A DNA stretch of 64,000 nt from Strongylocentrotus droebachiensis (lineage: Eukaryota; Echinodermata; Echinoidea; Camarodonta; Strongylocentrotidae). Numbering within the stretch: the stretch's first letter is position 1; the number at the start of each line of letters is the position of its first letter. The notes under the pieces are model-generated. The model was not told where the DNA came from. It made no database searches and saw only the letters and a list, made by a program, of their open reading frames with translations. Below, piece after piece: positions 12,119 to 24,598 of this stretch. The stretch covers positions 1,140,234-1,204,233 of the forward strand of contig JAVYIG010000037.1 in assembly GCA_035222895.1 (NCBI GenBank), in the 5' to 3' direction. Both the position numbers and the translations under genes were made by a program.

Positions 12119-15100
12119 ATACACCCTTTTATGGTTACAAGAGTGCACGTGCGCAGACATGGGCGCCATTTTAATTTACAAGTAAACAAGTTGTTTACTC
12201 GTAAATTAAAATAGCGCCATGTCAATATAGGCCAAGAGCATTAGTTTTAACATTCGGTAACAAGCTGATTTTTTCAGGATAGGTCCAGGAATATGTCTAA
12301 ATTAACATACTAAAAGTCCTCATAAATCCTCCTTGAGCGTTTTCCGCAATCCAAGATGGCATCCAAAATGGCCGCCATGTCCTGAATTTCTTATAGCTTT
12401 GTAACTAGATAACCCAAGTACAAAATGTAAATGTCTAAATATAAGTTTTTTAGCATAAGGAACTCAATGAAATACATGTGGATAAATTCTGAAACACACA
12501 AGTAGCTATAAACCACTTTAGCCCTTTTCAAAATCCAAAATGGCGCCCAAAATTGCCGCCATTGCCTGTATTTCTTATAACTTTGCACTTAGATAACCAA
12601 AATACCAAATTTAAATGTCTAAATATATGTTTTTCAGCATAAGGAACTCAACCAAATACTTATTAACATATTTTGAAACACACGAGTAGCAGTAAAACCA
12701 CTTGAGCCCTTCCCGAAATCCAAAATGGCACCCAAAATGGCACCCAAAATGGCCATTATTTCCATTTTTATACTATTGTATTAAAGTAGATACGTTATGA
12801 ATATAATCAAATGTCTAGACTAGAAAAGCACCATTGAAATACATATCAGTACAACAATCTTTTAATTAAAAAATACTTCTTATGCATAGAGTACAAACAC
12901 ACACACACACCCACCCACATACACATATGGCTGCTTCCATCATCCTCAACGATATCAGACTAACAGTGTGCAACCGTGAAGAGTACTCAACATTAGATGG
13001 AACTGAAAATGTAGACACATTAGTACCAAGGTCGCTAAAGCTTTGTATACATAATGACTGTAAGATAGGTGCGGTATGGATGTTGCTTTGCTGCAGCACT
13101 AGTTGGAGGTAGATTTTCTAATTGAAAGGATGAACTTAGAGAACTGCGACCAATTGCCCGTTTAATTGTATGCAAAGACAACAATTGGCACCTGTTCTGA
13201 CTCTGCTACTGCTTGTGCTATAGAGACAATATAGTGTCATCCGCTTCTGCCTGCTTGATACGTATTTTGTCACGTAGAGTTTGTATAAGTCTCATCTTAT
13301 TGTTGCTGTTGGCAAGAAAAGCTGTTTTGGGTTGTGCTTGTTGGCATATAATATATTATCATCAAATAAAGAGGTACATCTTTGGGCTATTCGTCTCTGC
13401 TCAGCTACCTTTGTCGAAGTTGCACTTCCATATCCATCGAACACCACCGTCAAATGAGCTCCATATTGCTTAAAGGTGCAGCAGGCGACCACCATCTTAA
13501 ACAACGAGACCATTTCTGGCAGGTTGGATTGCTTGGAGAACAAATTCAGCAGGAGACCCAGAGAACTCTTTTTTGGCTTCCGCATCACCCCACCTTTGAA
13601 AGGGAAAGTGCGTGGGAATCAGTTCATAAGCAAAGAACGATTCCATCTCAGTGTTGTTATTCAGGACACATGTGATTCTGTTGGACAGTAGCGTTGGGTT
13701 GACTTATCTGCTTTGTCCCCTGATTTTCACTCTCTTACTCTTGACACCTATGGTCTTCACCTTGTCCTAACGATGTATGTAGCTTGATATCTGTAAACTT
13801 CCTACCATACATTTGTGTCGGATGCCGCTACTAGGCCGATTTGTACAGGTTAATCACAATTAACAGATGAGCCAGCGACGATGCCAGTTGACAAGGAGAC
13901 CAGGCAATTAGTTTCGTTTCCAGCAAATGGTGATGTGCCTGCAGCCATCCAACAAAGAAACATCTTTCTTTATTGTCTCTTGACCTGGTACTTTGCTGTA
14001 TGTCTTTATGCTGCTCTGATGTACCGGTGTGTACTCCGGTGAACTGTTCCAGTTCATCACAGGTAGGAACACAGTCACAGTGAGGAAGTGCAGGAACCCA
14101 CTTAGCCAATGTACTGTCCACGTCCACGAGTCATTTCTCTAGATGTTTTCAGCTGCCGCATCAGGAACTTTTCAATGGTCTGATCAGAAAAGTTTCCACC
14201 CCAGAATGAATCCACACGGCGGATGGTGAAGTATCCTTTTCTGCGAATTGTGTATATTCATTTCCTGGCATGGTTTGCTCTAGAGCTTCCATCTGTTGTA
14301 AAAACAACCTGGCAGATTTGAACTAGGGAAGATGTCCTGCAGCATGGAAATGTTGTATCATTTCCCTCACACAGCTGAGATGGAGCTTCCAGTCCCCTGT
14401 CCTTTCAGCTGGAATGAAACATTGCAGAAGAGACAAATAAATGTCGGATATACTGCAACCAAAGTTTCCCTCTCCTACTGTGTCCTGCTGCCCGGTCAAT
14501 GAGTTGTGAAATGATCTGACTTTAACTGTTTAACACACTCTTCTCAGGTACAGCAGTCACTGTCTTGTCCTGGTTGAGGAGTGCACGATACAGATTCGCT
14601 AAGTGGTCCTTATGTATGCTGTCTAAGACGCCAGGTTTACCCATCAACACGCCAATGAGGGCAGCTGAAGTAAGAATGTGAGCACGATCGAAGAGAAAGG
14701 GGAAATTGCATGACCAGATTGCATATGTATGACAGACCCTTTGGCGGACACTAGCTGTCTCCCATAGCTCTGCAAGCATACTTCTGCCCGTGACGTGGAC
14801 TACATGCTGCCGAAATATGACATGAGGAGGTGAAATCCATCAAAACGGATGATTACTTTTCCTAGGTCTTGAGAAGAAGCTACAATATCTGCTGCCTTGA
14901 TGTACGAGGGCTGGTCAAATGTTACTGCACATATTCTTGAGTTATGTTTTTCACATTGTGACTGTGCAAAGTATAGTGCCGTGTAGATGGTACTCGGATT
15001 GGAGGGGTCTAAATTTATGAAGGGCAGAGTTTCAATTCTCGTACTGGTCACTCTGCATGGCCACTTTCATGAAACCACTCCATGAAGGACAAAGCTCATG

Positions 15101-16180
15101 TTGCTCAGCTCAAGATGTCTATCTGTTCACGTGAGCCACACCTCCGGTGTTTATACGCAGCCATTCCATCAATATTGGCGACAGAAATGACCTGGTCTAC
15201 TAGCAGAGATGACAAGGCATGTGCTATTGAGGTGCATTTACTGTTTGAAACCTTGTGACTTTTGCCTTTGCGACATTAATTGGTACTAATGTGTCTCCAT
15301 TTTCAGTTTCATCTAACGTTGAGTACTCTTCGGTCTGATGGAAGCAGCCATATGTGTGTATTTGTGTGTGGGTGGGTGGGTGTGTATACTTTATGTATAA
15401 GAAGTATTTAATTATTTAATTGAAGGTTTATTTGTACTGATATGTATTACAATGGTGCTTTTCTAGTATAGACATTTGATTGTATTCATAACGTATCTAC
15501 TTTAATACAATGAGATAAAATTGGAAATGATGGCCATTTGGGGTGCCTTTTTGGATTTCGGAAAGGGCTCAAGTAGTTTAATTGCTACTTGTGTGTTAAA
15601 AAATGTATTTATAAGTATTTGGTTGAGTTCCTTATGCTGAAAACATATATTTTGACATTTAAATTTGGTATTTGGATCTAGTTGCACAGTAATAAGAAAT
15701 ACCGGAAATGGCGGCAATTTTGGGCGCCATTTTGGATTTCGGGACGGGCTAAAGTAGTTTATAGCTACCTATGTGTTTCAAAATTTATCAACATGTATTT
15801 TAATGAGTTCCTTATGCTAAAAAACATATATTTAGACATTTAAATTTTGTATTTGGGTGATCTAGTTGCAAAGCTATAAGAAATTAAGGAAATGGCGGCC
15901 ATTTTGGACGCCATCTTGGATTACGGAAAACGCTCAAAGAGGATATACGAGGACTTTTAGTATGTTATTCTAGACATATTCCTGGAGCTATCCTGAAAAA
16001 ATCAGCTTGTTACCAAAAATGTCCAGGTTTCAGCCTATTTTGACCTAATGCTCTTGGCCTAATATTATGTGAGCGCAGCGCAGGTAGCGACGTAACAATA
16101 CTAATGCGCATCTGAAAACAATGATGACGCAATGTTTACTCGTAAATTAAAATGGCGGCCTTAACCTTTAAAGGGTGTAT
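12119..16180. mobile_element. 4.1 kb DNA element with about 900 bp inverted repeats
   Basis: The ends are ATACACCCTTTTATGG (left) and its near-complement CCTTTAAAGGGTGTAT (right). Inverted similarity is continuous from about 12150 to 13040 against 15255 to 16150, including repeated blocks with CAAAATGGCGCCC, ATAAGGAACTCAA and TTGAGCGTTTTCCG. Between the arms lies a decayed minus-strand gene of an orphan protein family. No clear target duplication. Confidence 0.85.
13292..15051 (-). pseudogene. Orphan transposon protein, FDQP/FDGY family (decayed)
   Basis: In minus-strand order I see ICAVTFDQPSYIKAADIV (about 14940-14880), RFDGFHLLMSYFGSM (about 14845-14800), then RAHILTSAALIGVLM (about 14690-14640), a VNPTLLSNRITCV-like piece (about 13700-13660), FFAYELIP, SLGLLLNLF (about 13560) and TVVFDGYGSATSTK (about 13450-13410). 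This order matches a widespread uncharacterised metazoan protein family I recall (FDQPLYWKA, GGFHLLMSFLG, VVFDGY-PSTK), some members of which carry later Asp-rich motifs suggestive of a PIN/XPG-like nuclease fold. That functional reading is inference. Frames are broken by stops and shifts. Confidence 0.65.
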
Positions 16181-16220
16181 AGCAATGGATTAAATGGCAA
16201 GAAATTATGCATATACGAAC

Positions 16221-16277
16221 CTTGCGTGTTGCCTCCGATTCCGCTGTTTCGTAATAAGACCACGCTTGTTTAATCAT
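16221..16277 (-). CDS. Alpha exon (57 nt), diverged copy
   Basis: Reads MIKQAWSYYETAESEATRK in phase 0, with CTTTTCAG acceptor and AAG|GTTCGT donor. It has the same length as the alpha exon at 39532-39588 and shares the W-S-x-Y and E-x-E features. Confidence 0.55.
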
Positions 16278-16749
16278 CTGAAAAGAGTTGAGGAAAGATT
16301 TAAATGCTTTTATAAAGCATGTCATCAAAACAAATCATAGTGAACCCAAAAGGGGTCGTTTCAGGGGGTTTTCCACGAGGTGATATTAAAGGTATGTGAA
16401 AATTTGTGTTTTGGAAATATGAACCTTCAGAAAAATAAACTTTTAGAAAGACAAGTTACCCCATTACAATCATATATAGAAGCATCGAGTCCGGGTATCA
16501 ACCCACCAAAGGAGATTATTGTTTTCAATGAGGGAGGTTGATTTCGTTTTCAAGACAGAATACACAGGCTCTCTGTGTTTTCAATTTTTCGCTATCACAG
16601 CTATTTGAATGAAATTGATAAGCTTGTTTTACCATACTCATGGCAACGAAATACTTTGGCTGTTCTTATAGAAAAGGGTCATGTTTGGTATTTTTTAAAC
16701 TAAAGTACCTGTAATTACAAATGGAATTGAAAACCTCAAGCGCACAAAC

Positions 16750-16815
16750 CTCGGATGTTTTAGCCCATCCTGGTAGTGAATCGCCAGATTCCTCTTCTCC
16801 TTTCTGCCATATGAA
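16750..16815 (-). CDS. Beta exon (66 nt), diverged copy
   Basis: Starts FIWQKGEEESGD and ends AKTSE. Exactly 22 codons, open in phase 0, with TTCCAG acceptor and GAG|GTTTGT donor. It shares I-W-Q-K with the beta exon at 428-493 and the K-G and acidic patch with the others. Many nucleotide differences with conserved length and frame make it one of the best witnesses that these exons are real. Confidence 0.6.
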
Positions 16816-16859
16816 CTGGAATAAATGAAAGCATATTTTCATTTTAATGTTACGTCCTT

Positions 16860-17160
16860 CCAACATTATACAACATTAAGTGGGCAGAAGTGTTTAAGCA
16901 TCTACGTCAGTGGCGTACACAGGATTTTTTCAAGGGGGGGGGGGGGGGGGGGTTAAATTTGTTGAAATGGGGCGGAAAATTTCGGCCCCATCAGCCAACC
17001 GCTGAATAAGCGAGGGGTGGGGGTGGGGGGGGGGGGGGGTGGGGGCGTAAGAGGCCTTTTTTTTGTGGTCCCCGAAAAATCGCAACGACTCAGCCAGCTG
17101 CTGAATAAGCGGGGGGGGGGGGGGGGAGAGGACACTTTTTAAGTTAATTGGTATCCCCAT
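16860..17160. repeat. Poly-G-rich degenerate direct repeat
   Basis: Two related blocks, CAGCCAACCGCTGAATAAGC and CAGCCAGCTGCTGAATAAGC, are each followed by a long G run (about 17018-17045 and 17111-17127). A third G run is at 16937. The low-complexity proline frames on the other strand are not genes. Confidence 0.7.
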
Positions 17161-17459
17161 GAAATATCTGAGCGTTCAAAAATTACCCTTGATCATTTAC
17201 AAGAAACAGGTGAATGGAATTTTCAATTAAAGTAGAAAATATTTTTTTTTAATGAAAATAAAATAAAGAATAGATACATAGATACATTATCCTTCCAACT
17301 TTATTCAAAAACTAAGAAAACGTAGAAGAGTTTGTCCATGACAAATCAGTTTCAAGAAAGGAGGCCTGATCTACCCGTAATATGAGATTTATTGAATAAA
17401 GAAAGTAAGGGTGTTGAAAAAAAAAATCTGGAAATTATAATTAGCTTGAGTGCTATCAA

Positions 17460-17634
17460 CAGGCACGTAGCCACGGTGAGGGGCACGTGCCCCCAATTTT
17501 GTTTTCCAAGATCGGTTGAATTTTTTTTGTATACCTCGATCGAATACATGTATGTGCCCCCCCCCCCAAACAAAAAAACAAACAAACAAAAACAAACAAA
17601 AACAAAAAAACATCGATCTCTGGCTACGTGCCTG
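17460..17634. mobile_element. 175 bp hAT-type MITE with 8 bp target duplication
   Basis: The ends CAGGCACGTAGCCA and TGGCTACGTGCCTG are inverted. GCTATCAA flanks both sides exactly (17452-17459 and 17635-17642). The paralogous sequence at about 40370-40400 (GAGTGTTATCAAGTAGCATA) has the same flanks with no insert, giving the empty site. An 8 bp duplication and CAG ends are hAT hallmarks. Confidence 0.93.
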
Positions 17635-17989
17635 GCTATCAAGTAACATATTTACACTGATATAACGGCAGTAAATGTCAAGCTGAAATCTGAAAATGCT
17701 GCATGCTGCAAGGTAAAGGGGGGGGGGGGGGTACATAACATTGGTACGGAGCTTCCATCCAATTTCGGTTATAACTTACCACACTGTTACGTGAGGACTA
17801 AATAATGTGGAAAGAGACGACAAACCATTGAATAAATAATTAAAATCAAGTTTGGTGTTCTTTGGACATGTTTTGAAATGTAATATAAAATAGTTCGGAC
17901 ATAGGAAGATACACAAAAATACAATTTCTTTAGCATAACACTTAGAACACATTAACTTCGCAACAGTGTTCAATGGCTACAGGTTATAC

Positions 17990-18054
17990 AAATGATTCTC
18001 GAACAAATGTAAGCTCCTACGTCTTCGAAAATACAACTCGGGTAGCTCGCTCAT
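17990..18054 (-). pseudogene. Decayed alpha exon
   Basis: An AATAG acceptor is followed by a frame starting MSELPELYFRRRRS, resembling the basic alpha peptides. No donor at a codon boundary is visible. The best candidate (GTATAA) gives 65 nt, which breaks phase. It is either a dead copy or uses an exon end I cannot place. Confidence 0.35.
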
Positions 18055-18628
18055 CTATTAGGGTGGAGGAAGGATTTAAAGGGCCCATGACATCGAAATA
18101 CAAGTGTATTCCTGTTGGTGTGCAGTCCTGCATACATCTCATATTTTGAATTTGTTACATAGATTTTTAAATATTTTTTTAAATATTTTTTTTTCAAACT
18201 TGCTAAGCTCCACCCCAAAACCTCCAGATCTCATTCCTCTAGCGACATCATCTGTCAGTCATCAATAAGCTAACTTGAGAAAGTGGTATGTATCTTTGCC
18301 GAAGTCGACCACCTGTTACAATACGTAATACAATAGCAACATACACATTGCTATGTCAGACATGCTGTAGCATCACCGGGAAGACAAAGGCAATGATGAT
18401 TTATTTTACATATGTATGGAAGCATGCAATTATATTATGAACGTGTGCTAAGCTGGGGGAAATTACATGCATTGTCTATTCTAGAATATTAGTTTAGTCT
18501 TACATGTCTGACATAGCAACTAGCAAATATCTTGCCTGTTCATACAGAAATAAAGGTCATGCTCGGTTTAATTCAAAACTATATTACATGTATTTATAAA
18601 TGGATTTGAAAATCTGAAGCATACAAAC

Positions 18629-18682
18629 GTCGGATTCTGCAAAAGAATCGTCGAATCCATTTTTTCCTTTCTTCTCTATCAA
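18629..18682 (-). CDS. Short beta exon (54 nt)
   Basis: Eighteen codons, LIEKKGKNGFDDSFAESD, phase 0, with a TAG acceptor and a GTTTGT donor. It is clearly related to the 66 nt beta exons (I-x-x-K-G, D-D pair) but is four codons shorter. A 12 nt loss that keeps frame and splice sites is what selection on a coding exon would allow. Confidence 0.5.
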
Positions 18683-18899
18683 CTACGAAGAAATTATAGC
18701 ACATTTACATTATAACTTAATGTCCTCAAAATTAGGTGCGTGAAAGAATTATAGCATCTACGTCCATGGAAAGAGGTCAAAACTCAGCTTGTCATAATCT
18801 CCGAAAGATTTAGTGTACATACAAACTGTGGGTTCAGCATAGCATAAAGGTCATTGCTTCATATATTGCTCAGAATTTCAGACACCTTATAAATCCAAT

Positions 18900-19720
18900 A
18901 CAATTAAATGTGCGCTATTAGAGTTATGGATATTTCAGATGTTTTTCCAACTAAAAGGTTTGTTCTAAAAAAATCATTAAACTTTTGGTATATCCTATTA
19001 CACTGTTAGATAATAAAAATGACTAAAATTTGTAGAAAGGTGGAAACAAGCATTGCGAAACAAATCAAATTTGTTCTTGCTCGTAGGTTTTTCGATATGC
19101 CTCGTAGTTCAAATTAAAAGTGTAATAAAAAAAAAAAAAATTAACTGGACTCGAAATATGAGGTAACATCTTAGGTTTCGTAACGTTCATAACTCCGAAA
19201 ATTAAATAGCGTTCGTACTTCCACAAAAAAAAAAATCGAGGTTAATAATTCTGAAAAAGAACATTTTTAACAATTTCGGACCTACATAATTCTAAAAAAT
19301 GAAGTAGAACCCTGAGGCATTTTTGGAATTAGGGACCTTCAGAATAATGTAACTTATTTCATTTTTGGAATTATGTACCCTTTTTTATTTCAAGAATTAA
19401 AACAACTACTTCTTTTTTTGCAATTCTGAACTCTGTTTCTTTTGGGGAGTTAAGAGATCAGTTTGATTGTGAACTCTTTTTCATCTTAGGTATTACAATG
19501 TACACTAAACTTCGGAATTGTTCAGGTAATGCATAACATATTCTGAACTATAGGTCCTTATTTCATTTTCGGAATTATGAAGCCACTGGTATAGGGAATT
19601 TGTGATTTGGAATTATTAACCCTCAGAAAAACAAACCTTTGGCAAATGGGTAACCCCAATACAATCATATACTAAGCACTGTGTCGGCTATCAAGTTCCA
19701 AAGGAGATCAATGTTTTCCA
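18900..19720. other. Intron stretch with repeated GGAATTATG blocks
   Basis: From about 19140 to 19610 the motif CATTTTTGGAATTATG and variants recur several times, in place of the alpha exon expected between the beta exons at 18629 and 20155. No coding or transposon signature is recognised. Confidence 0.5.
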
Positions 19721-20154
19721 AAGGGCAGATGACATCGGATTTTGGTAGAAATAATTCCATTATTCTTTTCTTTTAAAATATGTTTAGATGGCTCTTTTTA
19801 ATTCAAGTTGTTCTTCAACCTATAGATTGAGAGTTTTTAATGATTTTTACCTTAAAAATCAGATCTCCTGGTACTCAGGTAATAGATGAATTATTATTTA
19901 TTTTTCACCAACGATCTGTTCTGGATGTGTTGTAGCTCAATTAATCACTGTGGAGTATTTATTAATCATGTCCAGACTATGAAGTTGTCATTTTATGTAT
20001 AGCTTCCACAGCTACTTGAATGGAAATGAACAGAACAAATTAGCCATACTCATGCCAACAAAATATCTTGCCCTGTTCATATAGAAAAAGGTCGTTTTTG
20101 ATATAAACTTTGATAAGAAGTAAGAAATAAATTGTAATTCCTAAAGACACAAAC

Positions 20155-20220
20155 CTTGGATGGAGCAGCCAGTTTTGTAGTTGCATTATCAGACCTCTTT
20201 CCTCCTTTCTGCTCTATCGA
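20155..20220 (-). CDS. Beta exon (66 nt), copy A
   Basis: SIEQKGG form in phase 0 with both splice sites. The large transposon at 20259-26114 landed just 39 bases to its right, in the intron next to the acceptor, and left the exon and the TTCTTTTCAG acceptor intact. Confidence 0.55.
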
Positions 20221-20399
20221 CTGAAAAGAAAACTAATCAAATTTATATTTGAATGTTATAGTACAGCGGATAAGCTCCCAATATAACGAGAATTGTGCAC
20301 TTTTTGAGAAAAGCATGAAACTTCTAGCATAGTTAGTTTAGACCATAAGATTCATTTTCAGATGTGGAGGGAAGTCAGATTTGACCTCTGATGACCCTG

Positions 20400-21440
20400 A
20401 GAGGTCAAATTCAAAATGGCCGCCAGTCTGCATGGTCTAATGTACAAACACGCTTAACTTTTGAACCAAATAGTCCAGAAAAATATTTTAGGTGTCGTTT
20501 CCAACTAAATTGGGGATGCCAATTCATTTGGTAATACTTTTGAGATCGCCAGATTTCAGGGTTTTGCATTAAGGTCAAGGTCAAGGTCAAAATTGACTAA
20601 AAATAGCAAGTTTTCAATGTTTACAACAAAACAAATCCCATTTATTTGTCATTTGTTCGCCTCTATGTTCTCAAATTTCTTTAAGAGTGGTTTCCCTGCA
20701 GACCATGAGATTCATTTTCAGATGTGGAGGGAAGTCAGATTTGACCTCTGATGACCCTGAGAGGTCAAATCCAAAATGGTTGCCTGCAGTCCCGCCTATT
20801 CTAATACCCTTAACTTTTGAACCAAATAGTCCAGAAAACATTTAAGGTGTCATTTCCAACTAACTTGGGAATGCCAATTCATTTGGTAACACTTTTGAGA
20901 TCGCCAGAACTCAGGGTTTTGCATGTAGGTCAAGGTCAAGGTCAAAATTGACTAACAAATAGCAAGTTTTGAATGGTTACACAAACTTTCCCATTTATTT
21001 GTCATTCGTTCTCCCCTATGTTCTCAAATTTCTTTAGAAATGGTTACCCTGCATAGTCCCCCACCTTAATCCCTTTCAGTTAGTTCATTTCACAGTTTGA
21101 ATTGACCTCTGATGACCCTAAGAGGTTAAATCCAAAATGGCCGCCAGTCCGGATGGTCTGTACAAAGACGCTTAAATTTTGAACCAAATAGTCCAGAAAA
21201 AACGTTTAGTGTCATTTCCAACTAACTTCAGGATGCCAATTCATTTAGTAACACTTTTGAAATCGCCAGAACTCAGGGTTTTGCATGTAGGTCAAGGTCA
21301 AGGTCAAAATTGAAAAAAATATAGCAAGTTTTGAATATTTACAAAAAGTTTTCCCATTTATTTGCTATTTGTTCACCCCTATGTTCTTTAGTTTCTTTCG
21401 GAATGGTTCCACTGCACAGTCCCCCACCTTAATCCCTTTC
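20400..21440. repeat. Three-copy subterminal block repeat of the left arm
   Basis: Units start at about 20385, 20745 and 21100. Each contains a GACCTCTGATGACCC-like opening, AAAATGGCCGCC or a variant, CCAAATAGTCCAGAAAA, ATGCCAATTCATTT and AAGGTCAAGGTCAA. Inverted counterparts fill the right arm. Confidence 0.85.
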
Positions 21441-22913
21441 AGTTAGTTTTTTCACTAATTATAGCACCAAACCATTATTTGTCTTGTAACTGACCCTATG
21501 CATAGCATGGTCAGTGGGCACCTAGGCCGTATACGGCAAACACCTCAATCCAAGTCAGGAAAACTGCTCCTTTCCATTGCTGCTCAATACTACTGGTAAG
21601 TTGTTCTTTAAATTTGTGTATTATTTGGTTCTAAGTAATTTAAAGGATCACTACAAAGTTTGAGGAACAGGCCATAACGGTTCTGCTTACACTAAACAAC
21701 ATCACCTTGACCATAAACCTGGAGTGCGGGTAGTATTCCTGAGGGCTGTTAAGGCACTTGTGACAGTACTGAAAGGTATGAGGTATCCATTTGTAGAACA
21801 AAGTCAAGACTTGCTAGTCATTGGCACAAGAGACATATCATGGACACCAAAGTGGCTGAAACGGGGAGAAGGATTAAGACCCTAGGTGAGGAGCAGTACA
21901 CAAAGTTTGTGACAGAAAGGCTATAGCAGTGTACGACACCTGTCACACAAACACTTCATACGAAGAAGTTGCCACTTTTCAGTCGGCAGCCGGCCAAGGT
22001 TATGTCAAAACAGAAGGCACAGCTCTTTTCGAGGATGTACATCTCGTGTCAGACACGGGGTGGAGATATGGACAATTTCTTCTCCCATGAAAACCGGGCA
22101 GCCCCCCCTATAGTTAAAGCAGTTCTACTCTGCTGCCTGGAATCAAATCGGCTCGAAAACAATAGTGCACCTGTGGCCCGAGCAATAATTCTTGATGGTG
22201 CAGCTGTGGTTGAAATGCTCAATCCTTTGAAAGAGTGTTTGCCCCATACATCTTTGTTCAACTCGAGAAAAGCATCCGCATCGACCTTGGCTATGGTGAA
22301 TACTTACCTGCTTGCCTGAATGCCTCAACATGACAGGAAAGGGGAAAGGGCACTAGAAAAGGGGTGGCTCCTTCTACTATGCTGCCAAAAAACTGGAAGG
22401 ACTTTCTTCGAGTCAATGAGAACAAAGCCGAATTGTTTGCTTTCCTGCCACGCTAAACCGTTCATCATCCTCTACCACAGAGCAAGGAACTGTATGCAAC
22501 AGAAGTGGAATACTCTGCTCTCCTGCTGAGTCACATTTGGCAGGCCTTGTCCCATGCTCGCACGAGGAGGCTGACACTCGTCTACTTCTGCATGTGGCAG
22601 ATGCTGTGCAAAAAGGGTGAAAAGGGTAACCATACGTACTGTTGGTACTGATGCGGTTGTACTGACCGTGGCTTCATTCAGCAAGACAGCTCCCGATGAG
22701 CTGTGGATCACTTTTGGTGTCAGATCAAGCTTTCGGTACATAGCTTTTCACAAAATGGTTGCCACCATGAGTCCGACACAGTGTTTGACTCTCTCATTCT
22801 TTCATTTGTTCACCGGGTGTGACACTGTTTCTGCATTCAGAGGAAAAAAGCCTGGGAAACTTTCCCAAAGTCTTTCCCAGAGGTGAATGATTTCCTCAAA
22901 CAGTATATCAATG

Positions 22914-22940
22914 TGATATATATATATATATATATATCAA
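22914..22940. repeat. (TA)n microsatellite
   Basis: Alternating TA flanked by two copies of TCAATGTGATATAT inside the decayed gene. Confidence 0.9.
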
Positions 22941-23576
22941 TGTGATATATTGCGTTCCATTGAGTGACTATATTGTGTTGCATTTCCAGGTATTACAATT
23001 GTGAAGACAAAGATACCTGTCCGAGTGAGAGACTTTTTTTTATTTAAAAAAAGAAACAAATTAGCTGAAATTATATAAACGTAAGCTTTGACAAAATGAT
23101 AAAATGGTAGTGAATTTAGTTTTGACCTTTTAAAAAATAATGCTTAAAAGACGTGAAATTGAATTTCCCACTTTTTGCTAAATAATGAACAATGATTTGT
23201 TCATTTTGAAAAGATATACTGTTCTCAGTGAACTCCTGTGCATGTCTAGTGAGGTCAGTGAAGGACCAATATTACTGCTAGAGCGATTTGTGGTGCTGAA
23301 GTACGACCGAACCAGTGAGAGCGTGGTAGTGAATGATGCCAGGAAACAGCTCTTCGCACAGAAGTCTAGAAACCTGGAGAAACTTCCTCCAACCCAGGCA
23401 GCACTCAGGCAGCACATCAAGCGCACTTGCTACCAGGCCAACTTACTGTTGGAACTAGACATTGGCCAAGAATCCAGAGATGCCAGAGCCATCTGACTTG
23501 GGCCGGACAAACGAAACAACTGGGTGGCAGCCTCTTTGGACCACTCTCCCGGAGTTATACAAATCGTGCCATGAAT

Positions 23577-24392
23577 GTTTATCATATAGGTCTAGCTATT
23601 TAATCCTACACCTCTATTTGAATTTATGTAGTTTTACGAATATAGTTTTGATAAATATGATTTTAATAAAAAGAACTTTGATAAAATGCAGTTTTTAAGA
23701 ATTTTATTTTGAGAAAAGAAATGTAATTTTTAGAGATATAATTTAGTTAAATGCAATTTTGATCCGATAAATTATTATAAAAGATATTCTCATTGCCAAT
23801 CTTTACAACTCAGAAGAACAATGTATATTATCTGACTTTTTAAATTTAAATTTGAAAAATGCAAGTTGATCAATGCAATAATTATTAATGTTATTTCAAT
23901 AGATGTAATTTAATAAATGTAATGTTATGTTTTCAAGCCGGATTTTACATCAGGTATTCATGAAGATCATACATAACAATATTTAATAATTGTATTTTAT
24001 CGATTTATTTTGTATATATACTTAATGTAAATGTTACAGTTTAATCATTTAGTTTCAATTTTGTAATGATCAATAATAATTTTTCTCTTAATACATTATC
24101 AAAATTTCCTGCACCGACTCTCAAACTGTATATCTGATCTTATACCCTTTGATTTTCTATTTATCTCATATCCAAGTATGCAAACCGAACTCAATATTAT
24201 TATTGTTTTCATTATTTATGATTTATTTACTATGTACTGTTTATAATTATCTGGATTAATTTTAAGGTGTTAAAGCATATAATTATATTTTTATGTCTAT
24301 GGAATTATTTTTACCTTGTAAATTCACTTGTATCAGCCTCCAGCTGTATTGTCGAATATTGAATAAAACCTTATCAAATCAAATCAAATCAA
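23577..24392 (+). mobile_element. LINE 3' tail inserted in the orphan gene
   Basis: An AT-rich 816 bp insert ends in AATAAAACCTTATC followed by four ATCAA-type repeats, a typical 3' terminus of some non-LTR elements. ATGAAT stands on both sides (23571-23576 and 24393-24398), and the protein reads on from HECLS to CRCKKGC across it. It is 5'-truncated and carries no open frame. Confidence 0.75.
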
Positions 24393-24598
24393 ATGAATTG
24401 ATACACTGTCGCTGCAAGAAAGGATGCACTGGATGCTGCAAGTGTGTCAAAGCTGCAGTGCACTGTGCTCTTGTTTTGGAGACTATTAGATGTTGATCGT
24501 TACCCAGTTAGGATATTCATAAGTTGTGGACCTTGCTAAATTCATGTGGATATGAACAGGTTTTAGGTCGTATTTGGAATAGCTTTTTGGGTCTTCTG

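Larger units (their letters stand above)
21760..24480 (+). pseudogene. Orphan transposon protein, DGAAVV/HEEADTR/TGCDT family (decayed)
   Basis: The following are readable in order across frames: RYPFVEQSQDLLVIGTRDI (about 21780), TLGEEQYTKFVTERL, KLPLFSRQPAKV (21970), LDGAAVVEMLNPLK (about 22195), HEEADTRLLLHVADAVQKG (about 22560-22615), RTVGTDAVVLTVASF (about 22630), FTGCDTVSAFRGKKPGK (about 22810-22860), RFVVLKYDRTSE (about 23285), LPPTQAALRQHIKRTCYQ (about 23385-23440), LWTTLPELYKSCHECLS (about 23535). After an inserted LINE tail comes CRCKKGCTGCCKCVKAA (about 24405-24455). I recognise this as a conserved uncharacterised metazoan family. Acidic motifs plus a C-terminal Cys-rich tail suggest a PIN/XPG-like nuclease with a zinc-binding end, as in Academ-type elements; this is inference. 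Stops and frameshifts make this copy dead. Confidence 0.8.

Noticed and set aside
13213-13691. Plus-strand frames opposite the orphan protein
   Set aside because: They are shadows of the minus-strand pseudogene, which has recognisable motifs.
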